Shown: positions 33,501 through 45,914 of the stretch, piece after piece
Position numbering within the stretch: the stretch's first letter is position 1
Layout of the letters: every line of letters begins with the position of its first letter
Source: Culex pipiens pallens
Lineage: Eukaryota > Arthropoda > Insecta > Diptera > Culicidae
NCBI RefSeq assembly: GCF_016801865.2
Contig: NC_068939.1
Location: 153,580,240-153,644,239, forward strand
Direction of reading: 5' to 3'
DNA: 64,000 nucleotides
Notes under the pieces: generated by a model
Told to the model about the DNA's origin: nothing
The model's input: only the letters and a program-made list of their open reading frames with translations
The model's database searches: none
Made by a program: the position numbers and the translations under genes

Positions 33501-36019
33501 TTATATTTTTTCATGTTTGATATTTTTGTTGTATTGGAGCAAAAAAACAAAACTTTTGAGCCATAGAAAAGTATGGATAAAAATGTCGCCACCAGGTTGC
33601 AATTTCTTGAAAAAAAAAAAATATATTTTTTATGTTTTTGAAAATCAAGTTTTCAATCTTAAAGTACACAACAGATTGTTTGATAAAGTGCACCGTTTTT
33701 AAGATCTTTTGCTTTTTGAACGTTGTTCAAACACATCTTTTTCAATGCGGTTTCGCATACACCCAAAAGCAAAAATGTAATAAGGTATTTTTTTTTCTTT
33801 TTCAAAACAAAAAAAAGTATTTTCTACCATTTTCTTTTCAAGTCTTTAGTAATCAAACATTTGGCTGCTGAATTATTGTCTCTTAAAGTATGAATTTTGT
33901 GAAAAATGAGTTTTTATGAATCACCCAATAAGCAACTTATAGTTTCATTTTAGTTGATAGTGTCCATGATTATCCAAGGAAGAAACAATTTCCAATAAAA
34001 TTGCCTAAGAGTTGTTGATGATTGGAACTCTGGTTGCCAGAAACCAAATGAGCAACAGCAAATAAAATAAAATGAAACCAGAAAATTTAAGTTTTTTAAG
34101 TCCTATCCAAAAAGCCTTTTATTTTCTAGTACCAATATCTCAGAAACTAATGGTCCTATTTATTAGCGCCCTTAGATTTAAAAAAAATCTCGAAAACTAC
34201 CAATTACAATTTGGCTATAAAATTTAAAAAATGTTTGTTTAATTTTATATTTTTTTAAATTTCAACAATGATTTTTTTAGACCATGATCATTTTAGCACT
34301 CCACTGCCTTTCCACCGAAACGTTCTAGCCACCCCGGGTTCCTCGTTCACAACCCGGCCCCGCAATCATGGCGGGTGCAAAATAATCAAATTTGCTGACA
34401 CGGCTGATAACGAACGATATCCCGTTATGAACCTCTTTTCGGTGGCGGCACGCGAACGAAACTCGCGCTGCTACGTATGCATTTTGGAAACAGGCCTCAC
34501 CTAGCGCTGTTTTTGCGAGAGCTACGACAATTTTTCCACCCCTTTTTCCAATTGCCCAAATGTACACGTAGACATGCGATTCTTGCAAAAGGTGCAATAA
34601 TTTTCGCTTGTTGTGCAGTTTAGGCGGGTTGCAACTTTTTTGGATTTGTGCTGGAGGTGATCGAATCGAAACAAGTGATTTAAATTAAAGAGAGAGAACT
34701 TGGAGAAAAAATTCAACACATTTCAAATGGTCGTAAACTTCAAGAATCAAACTGTTCAGTCTGGTTCGATTTAAAGCAGTTATTGAATTATTTTTTAACT
34801 CTTATTTTTTCAGAAATGAATTATGTTTTGAACAACCCAAACTATGTCACCATTTTTGCGGAGCATGATTTCCGCGAGAATTTATCACAAAAAACCAAAC
34901 CACAATTATTTAGAGACCCAGTTTGTCTCGTGGGATTGATTCCCGTGACACGTGGTACGATTTTTTGTTGTTCCTGTTTTTTTCGAATCACGCAGTGGGA
35001 GGTTCTATTTGATTGCTCGACTGCAGGTGTCCGTCCGGGCGCCCTCCACTAATTGGAACCGGGGACAGGTCGCCGCAGTGATAAATTGCCGATTTGATTG
35101 TTGACCGGCAGAGACCGTGTGGGACACGGGCAGGCTCAACTGGGAGAATTGGGTTGATTTGTTGCGGCTCTGATTCCGAATTGGTCCTAAATTAATGGGT
35201 TTCGGGGACACAGTCCGCGCAGTACGCGATAAATTGAAAGGGGGACACTTGTTTGGACAGTTTTTTTTTGTTCAAAATTTCTGATACTAATTGACGTGAT
35301 TAGTGACACCTGCTGGGAGTTGACTTGTTTGTGCCGTGTGAACGTTGATTGTAATTTAAACGACATTTGATGGAAGTCAATTTTGAAAGTTGACTGATTA
35401 CTTAGCCATTTGAATTTGCAATTGTTCTCAAAATTCAACGAATAAATTTAGTTCAAGATCAATGAACTTAACCTCACTTTCATTTCACCCATCCTGTACC
35501 TCAAGACCCCAGTTTGATTTGATTGATCCTCCACCCCCCAACCCAGGATGACCTCCCGCATCGATACTAAATTGATCCCCGTCCAAAGGTGATGCGAACG
35601 CCATCGGTCTTGTTATACATCGGCACAGACACCGGTGTGCCCCGTCAACGTGCCAAACCGTGATGAACCTCAATCAGCTTTTCTTTTTCATCAACTTTTT
35701 TTTCCTCTTTGCTCCTCTTGAACCCTTTCTGCGGAATGAGCTTTTTCTCTCTATCGGTTTTTTCTATCTATAGGTTGGTTGTTCAGCTGTCACGGCTGCT
35801 GTCAACACTTTATCGGATCGAGAAAGGCATCGGCACCGGTATGGCGTCGATTCTGTTCCGTAGCTGAGCAGATATATCTTCGAGATATTTTTTGCAATTT
35901 TGCTACATTTTGTTTCCTAGAATGTTCATATGAGTCTGAATCTTGTCTGAATCTAGTGTTCTAGGTTATAAGGGTTTCAAATTGTTTTTACTTTTCATTC
36001 TTACTATGTTAATAAGGCT
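33501..36019. other. AT-rich, then unique complex stretch
   Basis: Up to 34260 it is AT-rich with no features. Positions 34300-35900 are complex and unique, with short frames only (90 aa or less). Near 34801-34813 a TTTTTTCAG tract precedes an ATG, but no donor or long frame follows. Nothing is called. Confidence 0.38.
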
Positions 36020-36072
36020 GGTACAAATTTTATTTGAAGTTTTTGTCTCCCCCCTTTCAATATTGGCCTAAA

Positions 36073-36828
36073 AAACTAACTTAATCCACCTATGTGGTTG
36101 ATGCCTTCCTCACTTTTTACCAACAATGAGTAATAAAAGTGGTTTGGACACATATTTCAGCTATTTTTTTAGATCTAGAAAAATAAGTACACAGATATAA
36201 TTTAAGTGGTCATAACTTGAGAAAGGGTTGCCAAATCTTCAATTTTGTGGACTCGTTGGAAAGGTCTTTTGATTACCTAACCAACGATGGGTCGGATGAT
36301 GGATCCGAACATCGTTAACATACATTTAAGTGAGATCCGGCTTCAAAAAAGTACATAAATTTAGTGGTCATAACTCGAGACAGGGTTGCCAGATCTGCAA
36401 TGTTGTGGACTCGTTGGAAAGGTCTTTTTATTACCTAATCAACGATGGGTCGGATGATGGATCTGGACATCGTTTACATGCATATAAATGAGATCCGGAT
36501 GTATGTGAAAACACATTTTTATACATAACTTTTGAACTAGTTATCGAAACTTCAAACAATTCAATTGCGATGTATGGGACCCTATACCAAGTCGAATGCA
36601 ACTGGTTCGATCAAAATCGGTTCAGCCAGTGCTGAGAAAACTCAGTGAGAATTTTGGTCACATACATACATACACACACACATACACACACACATACACA
36701 CACACAGACATTTGTTCAGTTTTCGATTCTGAGTCGATGTGTATATATGAAGGTTGGTCTTTGAGCATTTAATAAAAAGTTCATTTTTAGAGCAGGTTTA
36801 TAGCCTTACCTCAGTGAGGAAGGCAAAA
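36073..36828. mobile_element. MITE-like element with GCCTTCCTCAC ends and an internal 164-bp duplication
   Basis: GATGCCTTCCTCACT near 36100 is inverted as AGTGAGGAAGGC near 36813. Inside, about 36186-36349 is repeated in tandem at 36350-36513 (GGTCATAACTTGAGAAAGGG versus GGTCATAACTCGAGACAGGG; AACGATGGGTCGGATGATGG in both). Then follow a CA-rich microsatellite (36660-36708) and TTCAGTTTTCGATTCTGAG. A relative of its right end lies at 61560-61786. This repeat type is familiar from mosquito genomes; I cannot name the family. Confidence 0.77.
36660..36708. repeat. (CA)n/(CATA)n microsatellite
   Basis: About 49 bp of ACATACATACATACACACAC and similar units. It lies inside the element at 36073-36828 and is probably part of it. 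Confidence 0.9.
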
Positions 36829-36865
36829 TCAGGGGACAAAAAATATTTCTTCAAAAAACTTTGAA

Positions 36866-38331
36866 ATTTCAATGGGGATTTAAGTACAATCAGCTGTAAT
36901 CAATTGCGATTCCTTGCGTTTAGAATCACTTTCAGCATGTTTGATTTAATTTTAAAAATCTTTTGAGTTTTTAAACATTTTGTTGTTTAGGTTTTTTTTC
37001 GCTCAAATTTTTGTTTTCGTCAAATCTTTCATTTTTTGAAAATTAATGATTGCAAAACAACTGAACTAGTGTAAAATGCACTTTAAAACACTTTTTCCAT
37101 GCGAATGCTGAAACTATGGCTTGTCATTTCAATATTTGATTTTTTTGTCTGCGTAAATTTATTCAATTCAGGAATGAAACTAAAAAAACATACCTCATTC
37201 CGGTATTTTTTTTTTAATTTTTAGCAGACTTAAATGAAATTTTTTAAACATGTTTAGTTGTTTCTAGGACCTAATCAACAAAAAGTTTTTTCATCTTTTT
37301 AGGTCTTTTTAAACCGCCTTGAGTCAGAAATAATCAAAAATTTCCAAAAGAAAAAAAAAATTGAACCTTCAAAAAAACTCCAGAAGTTGTTTCTAAAAAT
37401 GAAAAATTGAGATTATTCAAGATATTTTTAAAAATCCAAATATTATTCAATTCAAGTTTATTTTTTGTACTAAGCATAATTCATGTTGTTGAAACTTTAA
37501 AAAACTATTGTAGACTTATGGAGATCCTTTCAGCTACTGCATTATCAGTGATCATTGGATTAAATTAATTTGCTATACTTGATGAAATTTAACGAAAGCA
37601 GAAAAAATCAATTACAAAAAAACTGCCAAATCCAAACATTATGAAGAGATATTTTTCTATCATAATAATTTAAAACTAAAAAAAATCAAAAACCTAAAAA
37701 ACTGCTTTCAATAGTTTTTAATAGTTTGGCCCGGTTTTCGCAAAACATATTATTTGTCCAAAAATTCCAACTTGTGTTTTGGAAAACAGAGTTTGATTGG
37801 ACATCTCTTATACTGTGATTGTTTTAGCATAAGTTAGAAAGATATTTTGAAAATACAAAAAAAAAATTGCATCTGACTGAATTTTATAGCATATCAAATG
37901 CAACTTTTCTGTCGACTCTACTATTTTTAGGACCTTCATTCAGTTTTTTTTCAAACAAAATACTGTATGTAAATACTATTTTATCAGCAGCAGCAAAACA
38001 CAGCCTTTAAATTGCCTGTTTCATAATTGTGGGATGTTATTGTGCAACTATGAAACACCTTGAGGTGTTAACTGAAAATTTCACAGGAACATTATCATAC
38101 TATTCCTTTAATCATAACAATGCTTAAGTTTTATTGGATTGAGCGATTTATGTCATTATTTTGTAAAAAAAAACTGGGCGCCCCTGAAGAGAATTTAAGT
38201 TTGTTCTCAACGGAAAAAAAAGTTTTACAAATTTGTGGATTTCAAGGGTCAATATCCTTATTATTGAACTATTATTAAAATAATCAAGCAAAATCATGTA
38301 AATGGGACAATGTGGTTTTGTAAGTAGTATA
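36866..38331. other. AT-rich gap
   Basis: Homopolymer-rich, AT-rich sequence. No ORF of note, no RNA gene and no element with paired ends is visible. Confidence 0.4.
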
Positions 38332-38686
38332 CTGCCCCTGATCGCATAAATGTCCCATATGCATTCTCATCGTTTTTAAGTTATTGATGCAGTTTGGTTC
38401 AAAATCGTGTGCTCTTTCAAAAGAGCCTATAACATCCAGTACTTTGTTCTAGAAATAAGGAGGAAATCCGGTTTTTTCGCGAAAACTTCCCTAGTAACAT
38501 TTTTAAACTTACAGGTTTTATCATGGTTCTGAAAACCCTCATACGGCCTAAATAGGATTTATGGCCTACTTAAAACCTAAAATGTTACTAGGGTTAACAC
38601 GTATCCTTATGTGTGGGACAAACTTCAAATGCGTTTTTCTCAGCTTGCTGTTTTTGCATATGGGACATTTATGTGAACATGGGCAA
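38332..38686. mobile_element. TA-flanked MITE, TIR CTGCCC with ATAAATGTCCCATATGCA
   Basis: The left end (CTGCCCCTGATCGCATAAAT, then GTCCCATATGCA) is inverted at the right (TGCATATGGGACATTTATGT, ending GGGCAA). TA is at 38330-38331 and 38687-38688. It belongs to the same family as 9943-10191, based on GTCCCATATG and the internal ACACGTATCCTTATG. It carries a nested 105-bp element. Confidence 0.87.
38489..38593. mobile_element. Nested 105-bp inverted-repeat element, TIR CCCTAGTAACATTTT
   Basis: CCCTAGTAACATTTTTAAAC and AGGTTTTA at the left pair with TTAAAACCT and AAAATGTTACTAGGG at the right. It interrupts the larger MITE between segments that are adjacent in its relative at 9943-10191. The target duplication is unclear. 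Confidence 0.8.
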
Positions 38687-39694
38687 TATATCCTCTTCAT
38701 GTTAAGTGTAAACATTCGCTATCGTGAGCAGGACAGATTGCTTGTTTACAAATCCACTGTGGCCCATTTAAATTGTTTTGCTTGATATGTATTTAAAAGT
38801 ATTGAGAAAGTTATCTACGGTACCAAAAACCAAAAACTAACTTTTAAGGTCATGTTAAAAGGACACCTCATCAATCTGAACAAATGTTGTGAATCTAAGC
38901 CAAGATCGCAAAGTGTGTTGCTAGTTTCGTTCGAAATTTCTGATATTCTTTCGATTGCTCTTTTTAGTAACGGAGATATAGATATCTTAAATCCTTATTA
39001 GTTTTTAATTACTGAGTGTATAAAAGAGTGTAAAAAACTTCCAAATTTTTTTTTTAAACATAAATTCAAATTTGCAATATAACAAAATATATTTTTCGGC
39101 TTATTCCACTGTTTTTAAGTTAAAGCCGTCGAAATAATTACACTCCGATATATTAGCACTGGCTGGACCGATTTTTGCCGGGTTGGTGTCATTCGACCTG
39201 TCTTGAGGTTTCATAAGTTCCTATTGAGATTCTTAGGTTTAGTTAAGTACTTCAAAAGTCATGGTATAAAACGTGTAGTTCTTGAAGGAAACCCCGTCAT
39301 TTTATATTTTTGAAAGACCTTTCCGATGAGGCGTAAACTTTAAAGATCTAAAAACTCTATCAAAAGTTTTTAGCACTTGTTAATGAAGTTAATAAGATAT
39401 TTTGATGCCAAGATTCATCGGGCAATTCTACGTTGGATTGAAAAAAAATATATTTTGTTCGTGAATCGATTATCTGATGTCCCATTCAAACCTTCGGGTT
39501 ATTGAGTCTGGACAAACTTTTTCGAAGCCAGATCTCAAATATTTGGATGAATTTTTTTTCCAGACCCATCATGTGACTTGACGTTGGCTGGAAACACTTA
39601 TCCGATAAACCATGAATTTTGAAAATCTGTTAACTGTTTTCAAAAGTATAAGTATTTTGAAGCTCAAATGTTGCTATTTCGAATTCAATTACCA
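38687..39694. other. Decayed repeat-like stretch
   Basis: The 39140-39600 part (CTGGCTGGACCGATTTTTGC, GTCATTCGACC) has the style of mosquito interspersed repeats, but I find no second copy in this window. No gene is seen. Confidence 0.3.
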
Positions 39695-39704
39695 TATGAA
39701 TTTG

Positions 39705-39953
39705 GAGGGCCTCGTGGCGCGGTTAGTGGCTTCGACTGCCGATCCCTAAGTTGCTATGGGGCGCGGGTTCGATTCCCGCCATATCCTCCTGGCCTTCTAT
39801 CGGATGGGGAAGTAAAACGTCGGTTCATTTGCGTAAAACAGGTTTTGGGTGACTCACCACACATAACCTTCGGACGCTTAGAAATGAGCAGAAACTTGCA
39901 ACAGAGCCCACAAAAGACCCGGGGTCGTTAAAGTGGATTGCTTTGCTTTGCTT
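39705..39953 (+). mobile_element. tRNA-derived SINE with 10-bp target duplication
   Basis: The head GGCCTCGTGGCGCGGTTAGT has an A-box-like GTGGCGCGGTTAG, and a B box GGTTCGATTCCCGCC lies about 55 nt further. The core TCGGATGGGGAAGTAAAACG follows, then a tail ending in a TTTGC microsatellite (GATTGCTTTGCTTTGC). TATGAATTTG is duplicated exactly at 39695-39704 and 39954-39963. Head and core match the SINE at 3610-3834; the tails differ. The 87-aa frame across it is an accident of the SINE. Confidence 0.95.
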
Positions 39954-40648
39954 TATGAATTTGAAGAAGGCACGAATCATGTAGAGGTGATCTGAGTAAT
40001 GTTTTTTTAAATAGTGTGTGTCCCTTTCTCAAAATATTTTGTTACATAGCTGGGGGAAAAAAAACTCTTGAATTACCGATTTTGAACTTTGCAAGTTACT
40101 AAAGTTGAGGAACATGAAGTTCAGTTGTTTTACGTTTCTTTTGCAACATTGCATTAATTATATTTTTTTAAATTTTTGACTTTTTTTTCTAGACAAAGTT
40201 CTAATGTTTTTAAAATAAAGTTTCGAGTTGAAAATTTAAATATAATTTTGTTGTGTCATGAATTGTACATAACTTTGAAATCGAATTCTTTGTTCACAAC
40301 TGTGAGCAAATCTTCAAGTTGAAACCCCCTATTTCAAAGGGGCCTCAAAACCAATCTTCCCGGTCGCCGATAGGACCCAACTAAAACAACCGGCTTCGCA
40401 TCGTTTCGCCGACGACGCCGCCGCCACCGTATAGGATAGAAGACAAAGTGACTGTTTCCATGTTTTGCCCCGGTCTCATCGCGTGGGTCTTATGGATTTG
40501 CTGCTCCAATGATCTTCACTTCTTTCCCTGCCCTGCTACAGTCGCGACCTATAGGCTCCAGCAGTGGAGCCCGTTTAGATTAGATATAGTGCCCGGGTGA
40601 GGGGTATTAAATATATTCACTTTCCTTTTCAATGATCTCCATTCCGGC

Positions 40649-40696
<48 letters not shown>

Positions 40697-42778
40697 ATGT
40701 TTATGTCTGTGCTTTTTTCCGGCAGCTTTTATGCATCTTCTTGTCTTCATCACCTTCTCATCACCATTTACTTCAGTGTTATTCTTCGTTGTCGGCGCGG
40801 CAAAATTATCTTTTTTCAAGAAGAAAAGAGTTTAATCTTTTGACCTTCTCAAATTCGCTCTTACCACGCGCGTGAGCGAATTAATCTATTTATACTTGTG
40901 TGCGTGTGAGTGAGTCAGTTGCATTCATATGAGGAACCTTATTCGTCTCTCTCTTTTTATTTCGTTTAGAAAGCTTTTTTGCTGCTCACTTTTCGAATAC
41001 AACACTCGCTCACTCTCAGTCTTCTTGGGTAAATCGATACCGATCGGATCATTATCGGGTTGAGCTCCGGTTTTAATTAGATTAAAATCGGCTTGTTACT
41101 CGACTCGCTATGTGTGTGTGTTCTGGCCGGCGGCGTTGACGAAGGTGTGTGGGCTTTTTTGCGGATGTTGTGCTTGTGTATGAGAGCGTTTTTTTTTTGA
41201 GTAGCGAAATCGATACCCTCGAGGTTCACGGTTCCACAAGGGGTTTCGACCGGATCAGATTTGTTGGATTAGGATGGTTGAGTTTTGGGCGTTAATTTCG
41301 GATCAGATTGGTTTGGGAATGTTTTATTAGTCGATGTTTTTCTTGCTCTTTAGACGCTTAATTTAGTATCAATATTAGTGCTTGTAAATTTGATGCAGTT
41401 AGGTTTAACGATGCGCCGAAAATGGAGATTTATTAGTGAAAGAGTTTGCTCGTGACGCAGAGTCGTCCATAAGTTTTTTGTTTAATTAGTAGCAAGCCAA
41501 CAATTTCTCTTCAATGCGATAAACCAAACAACTTAACACTCATTACGACTACTTAAGCCCCATTTCCCACAAATCCACCGCCGACATGACTGCCACCGCT
41601 GAGAGATTGGCAGCCTATCGACTTGACCGCCAGACTCAGCGTCCGTCAAACACCCGTCGGCACTCTTCACATTGACCATGCCGAGAGCCGTTGTCGGATT
41701 GATGGGTACTCGACACGTGTAATGTAATGCATGTATGCACGGGTATGTAAAGTTGCGTAAAATTGAAAGTGAAATTCTTATCGCACCTCCATCGGCTGGT
41801 TGAACTTCAGTCTCCTGCTCAACGCCGGGTGTCCGGTGTCCGGAACATTATCTAATCCCTCGTCGATGATCGCCAGCCTTTCTAATTTCGCAATATCCCG
41901 CGTTCACACCTCGCCTCTCGAAGGGAGGAGCTGCACTTGTACCACCAGGTTGGCAGACAGCTACTGACGATGATTTGCGCATCAGGTTTGCAAATTAGGT
42001 GCCACTTGGAGTCGTGTCGCGGCGTTGCTAATCTAAGGCCGCCGTTGGCGCTTCCTTGATTGCAGTGACTTGTTGAGTCGTGTTGGGGGCTGTGAGTTGC
42101 CCAGCCTGGACCGGTTATTGAGGAAGATTCAATGTTTCAGGTTTTGCATCGGTATCAGTTTGTCTAACAGTGTCAACTTTCATAAAGAAAAAAATCCTTG
42201 AATTAATCTTGTTTCCAATTAAAATATACTGATTTTTTTTTGTTTAAAATTCATCAAAGGATTCCCTAAAACCTTGATCAAGATAACAAATCATTCTACA
42301 CCCAAACAAAGAATTAATGTCAACCAATGTTACTGTCATATTCTGACACCAATGACAGTTGCTCTGCCACCAAAGGTTATTGTCCGTTTCTTTCAAAGGT
42401 ACACGCCGCGCGGCATTTCAGAATGTGCCATATACATTGTTGCCAGCGTTTTTCTGCACTTTTTGTGCAATTAAAAACATACCTGTCAACAATGCCAGGC
42501 GATTCAAAGAAGAAGATCAATAAAAACAAAACGTGCAGTATGGGATTTGACAGCGCGCATTTGCTGAAAGTGCGGCGCGTCGTTTCCAGGCTGGTTTTCC
42601 GCGTGTCTTTTTCGGGAATACGTGCAATATCTAATCCCTGGTCACACTTACAATTGGGTAGTTTGCGTGTATAATCCACCACCTCACCAATACAGCTTTA
42701 CTGTGCGTGAGTAAATGAAGAAAGAAAGAGAGAAATAGGGAAGAGCATCACTGCTTTCTGCCACTCAACTGCCATGAA
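39954..42778. other. Mostly unique stretch, GC-richer from 40340 to 42150
   Basis: AT-rich up to 40320, then complex unique sequence with CG-rich patches (for example CGACGACGCCGCCGCCACCG near 40410), a GT microsatellite and several GTGTGTG tracts. It has no supported ORF. The composition would fit a promoter or enhancer-bearing segment, but no core promoter can be pointed to. Positions 42270-42680 hold overlapping frames of 101-115 aa on opposite strands, without domains. Confidence 0.38.
40650..40693. repeat. (TG)n microsatellite, 22 units
   Basis: Uninterrupted TG dinucleotides over 44 bp in unique sequence; it will be length-polymorphic. The Cys-Val and Thr-His runs in frames that cross it have no coding meaning. 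Confidence 0.97.
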
Positions 42779-42860
42779 GCATTTGTGGTGCATGGGTATA
42801 GAGATAGCCTCTCATGCGAAGAGCTTTGGTTCGATTCTTGATTCCAGTTAAACTTCATCG
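42776..42860 (+). mobile_element. tRNA-like SINE head (solo, tail not resolved)
   Basis: GTGGTGCATGGGTATAGAGA (A-box-like) and, about 45 nt later, GGTTCGATTCTTG (B box) have the spacing of an internal Pol III promoter. The sequence CTCTCATGCGAAGAG can form an anticodon-like stem. It is not a canonical tRNA: the acceptor ends do not pair. No core or tail shared with the other SINEs and no target duplication were found. Confidence 0.6.
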
Positions 42861-44539
42861 AGGTTTATGACATGATTTGTTCATTGATCCTTTTAATACT
42901 TTTACGAGTTTTTAAATATGGAGTAGTTACAAATTCTGCCAGATTCCGTTGTAAGAGCTTCATCTTCTGATATCCGTAGACAGGACGTTTATCAAAGTTG
43001 TAAGAGGGTTTGGTGGCTCCCGCTTGGGTGTAAACATTATCAGTAAAATAAAATTGTTATATGCATAATCAAGTGTTTGATGCCTGAGTACAATTTCGAT
43101 TATCTTTTCCAGAAAATCACCATAAACGCCACAATCAAGAAAGCATAACAATCTCTCTTCCAATTTAAACATAATTCATTCAAAAAGCTACGACCTCCTA
43201 GTTCCAATATCCCAACCCAAAAGGACAGGACAACTATCTTCTAGAAGAGAGGAAAAATTGGCAAATATCTTTTACATTTGATCAGCATCTCAATGTCTCT
43301 CGTTCGCCCGATTACGGATTTCTCCCAAGAAATGGAAAAACTTTCCTTCATAGTTCGCACGTTCCATGCCATTTCAAGCTGCCTTGCCTTGCCAGCCCGG
43401 TGGAAAATGGAGAAAAAAAAACTTTTATTCGGCTGTGGCGTTCTCCATTCATCTTGCTCGCTGGTGTGTGAATCCCCAAGATTGTCCCTTTTTTCGTCGT
43501 CCTCAGGCGGGGTTCCTCAGACATTCAGGATGACAGGATCCAGTCGAAGAAGGGGGCAAAACTTTTTGATTGGGTCCAGCCAAAGCCAAATGGCATTGCA
43601 AACACGACACAGCGGCAGTGGTGGTGCCAGCTTGTCTGAGTTTTTTTTTTTTGTTAGAAGGACATGGGAGGAGTAGGTTTTAAGGCTTGAACAGCATGTA
43701 TGGATTCGGAAATCGACCCGTTCTCCAAAACCTTAGCCGGGAGGAACGATGGACGACGCATGGATATGGTGTCCAGACATTGTTTCTCAATCAGGCACCT
43801 ATTATTATCGTTGCTGAAGTGGGGGTGTGGAAATTTGCTTGACCGTGAAGAAGTGGGCAAAGCAAGGCATGTCTACTGTACTTTTAGAAGGAGTAACTTT
43901 GCTTTTGGGTTTGAAATGGAAACTTAAAGTTTGAAATGTCTTGCATCACATTAATTTGTTAGCAAAAAATGATGCTCATTTTCCTTGAGAAAAACTAAAA
44001 GATTTTGAAAAATTCGAGGCCTCTTAAATTCCATAAATATTGCACAATTAAATGCATTCTGTCAATAAATTTTCTAGAACTTATTTTATTTGTTTCCCTA
44101 TTTGAATGGACCTAATTGTTGAAAGCTTTTAAAATGTATGTTTGCTTTTTTTAATAATTTGTTTTTCTTGATATGCTTTTACAATAATAAGCTAATATTG
44201 AGAAGTTTTTTTTTATTCATTTTTTTATTTCTCTCGTAATCAGGAGGTCATTTTGAACAATTTTCGGTCTACGAAATACTTCACTTCTCTTTTGTTATGT
44301 TATTCTTGAGCAGTTCTCTACGAAGTTGATCTTTTTTTAATTTCTGTGTTTTTTTAATCCGGCTTAAACTGTTATGATGCCTTCAGTATGCCCAAAGAAG
44401 CCATTTTGCATCATTAGTTTGTCCATATAATTTTCCATACAAATTTGGCAGCTGCTCATACAAAAATGCTTAACATTCAATATTACACTCTTTTAAAATG
44501 TAAGTATTGATTTAATTTTTTTTAATATTGTTTTCAAAA
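42861..44539. other. Unique, then AT-rich stretch
   Basis: Positions 43200-43930 are complex, with a 132-aa + frame (43278-43676) and a shorter minus frame overlapping its end; no domains are recognised. The rest is AT-rich. Nothing is called. Confidence 0.38.
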
Positions 44540-44990
44540 TGATTGGAAAATTTCACGATTGTTTCATGTTTTAATATTGTAAACCGGACCATTAGTTGCT
44601 GAGATATCGACATTAGAAAAAGGTGGATTGTTTGGGTGAGACTTTAAAAACCTCAATTTTTTTTTTAAACCTTTGCATTGCAATATCTCAGCAACTAAGG
44701 GTCGTACCAACTTTTTTTTTTCAAGAGTAGGCAAACATGGGCACTAATTTTAAACCATTAATAACTGCGACTATTTTCAAAAAAGTTACCTGAAAATGGC
44801 AATAACTGGAAAACGGTGCACTTTATCAAAATTTCACTGAAGTACTTTATGATTGCAAATTCGATTTTACATCGAAAAAAATGAAGTTGAAAAAATTTTT
44901 TGCTAGCAACATTTCGATTTTTTGGAAAAATCTGTATTGATTAAAAAATTCATAACACGGTGATAGATTTTTTGCCTGTTCTGGAATTTT
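44540..44990 (+). repeat. Interspersed repeat family H, copy 2
   Basis: TGTTTCATGTTTTAATATTG, CGGACCATTAGTTGCTGAGA, TATCGACATTAGAAAAAGG and later GATTGCAAATTCGATTTTAC follow the same order as at 60340-61540. It is decayed, with no ORF. Positions 45290-45480 directly beyond resemble a decayed family B 3' part (TTATTTTTTAGAGTGTACTA, ATGTTCTACAATG, CATGAGTTATC). Confidence 0.68.
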
Positions 44991-45914
44991 TCCCAAAAAG
45001 TTGGCATTTGATGTCCCCTAAAACATATCAGAAAATAAAAGTAAAAAAAGAGTGTTTTTTTTTTTTGCAAACCAAGCTACGCATTCGCATGGAGATGGTG
45101 ATCTTAACGGGTTTCAGACTGGATTTCGCCATGTATATGTGATGGTTGTCTTGCCCAGGTTGCTTAGGAATTGATTAAAAGGAATTTAATGTTAATCAAG
45201 TTGTAGTGACAAAAAGCTAGTTTTTTTTTTAAATTTAATGTACTTTTTTAATCTGCTATATCTTAGCGAGGTCTTTTTTCATTTGTAACAAAAGTGCAGG
45301 ATTATTTTTTAGAGTGTACTAATGTTCTACAATGTAGTAAAACAGACAAAAACAAAAAAAAATATGTTGAATCATAAGGGCGTTGCATGTATTCTTCATG
45401 AGTTATCAGAACTTTTTAAGAAAGTTTTAGAAAAAGTGATGATTTTTTGAGAATTTTTGAGCATGTTTTCGTAGTTTTGACCCCAAAAACGTTTGAAAGT
45501 ATTTTTTTCCTTAGCGTTTGAAAGTATTTTTTTCTACAAGTTCAGCCAATTTTTATTTTAAAGTTCAGCCAATTTTGTAGAAGTGCTGTAAAATTATCAT
45601 ATGAACTCAAAATATGGCCAAAATTGATATTTTGAGACTTTAGCTCAATTCTGAGGCCAAAATTACATAGATAAACATATAGTTGGACAATTTTCGAATT
45701 TCGTTAGGGTGGTCTATATTCTTCTTCATAGAAAACAAGACATTTTCAAATAATTTAAAAAAATACCTCTAGGATTCTTTCAGCGTTTGTAGTGGTCTTC
45801 TCTTTTTGATGCAAACTGACGCTTAACATTTGGCCAGTGCTTTTTTGAGATATTTGCATTTTCATCTTTAAAATGGCTGTAACTTTTGACCCTTTAGTCT
45901 ATAATGTCTTGTCA

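Larger units (their letters stand above)
36020..36865 (+). repeat. Family E arm split by an insertion
   Basis: The left part (about 36030-36072: GAAGTTTTTGTCTCCCCCCT, TTGGCC) and right part (36829-36860: ATCAGGGGACAAAAAATATT) are adjacent in the copy at 63910-64000, so the intervening sequence is an insertion. The left part has also lost some bases relative to that copy. Confidence 0.72.

Noticed and set aside
40632..40875. Cys-Val repeat protein
   Set aside because: It is the translation of a (TG)n microsatellite.
43278..43676. 132-aa + strand gene
   Set aside because: Low-complexity Ser and Phe runs, no domain, no supporting splice or promoter context, and an overlapping minus-strand frame.
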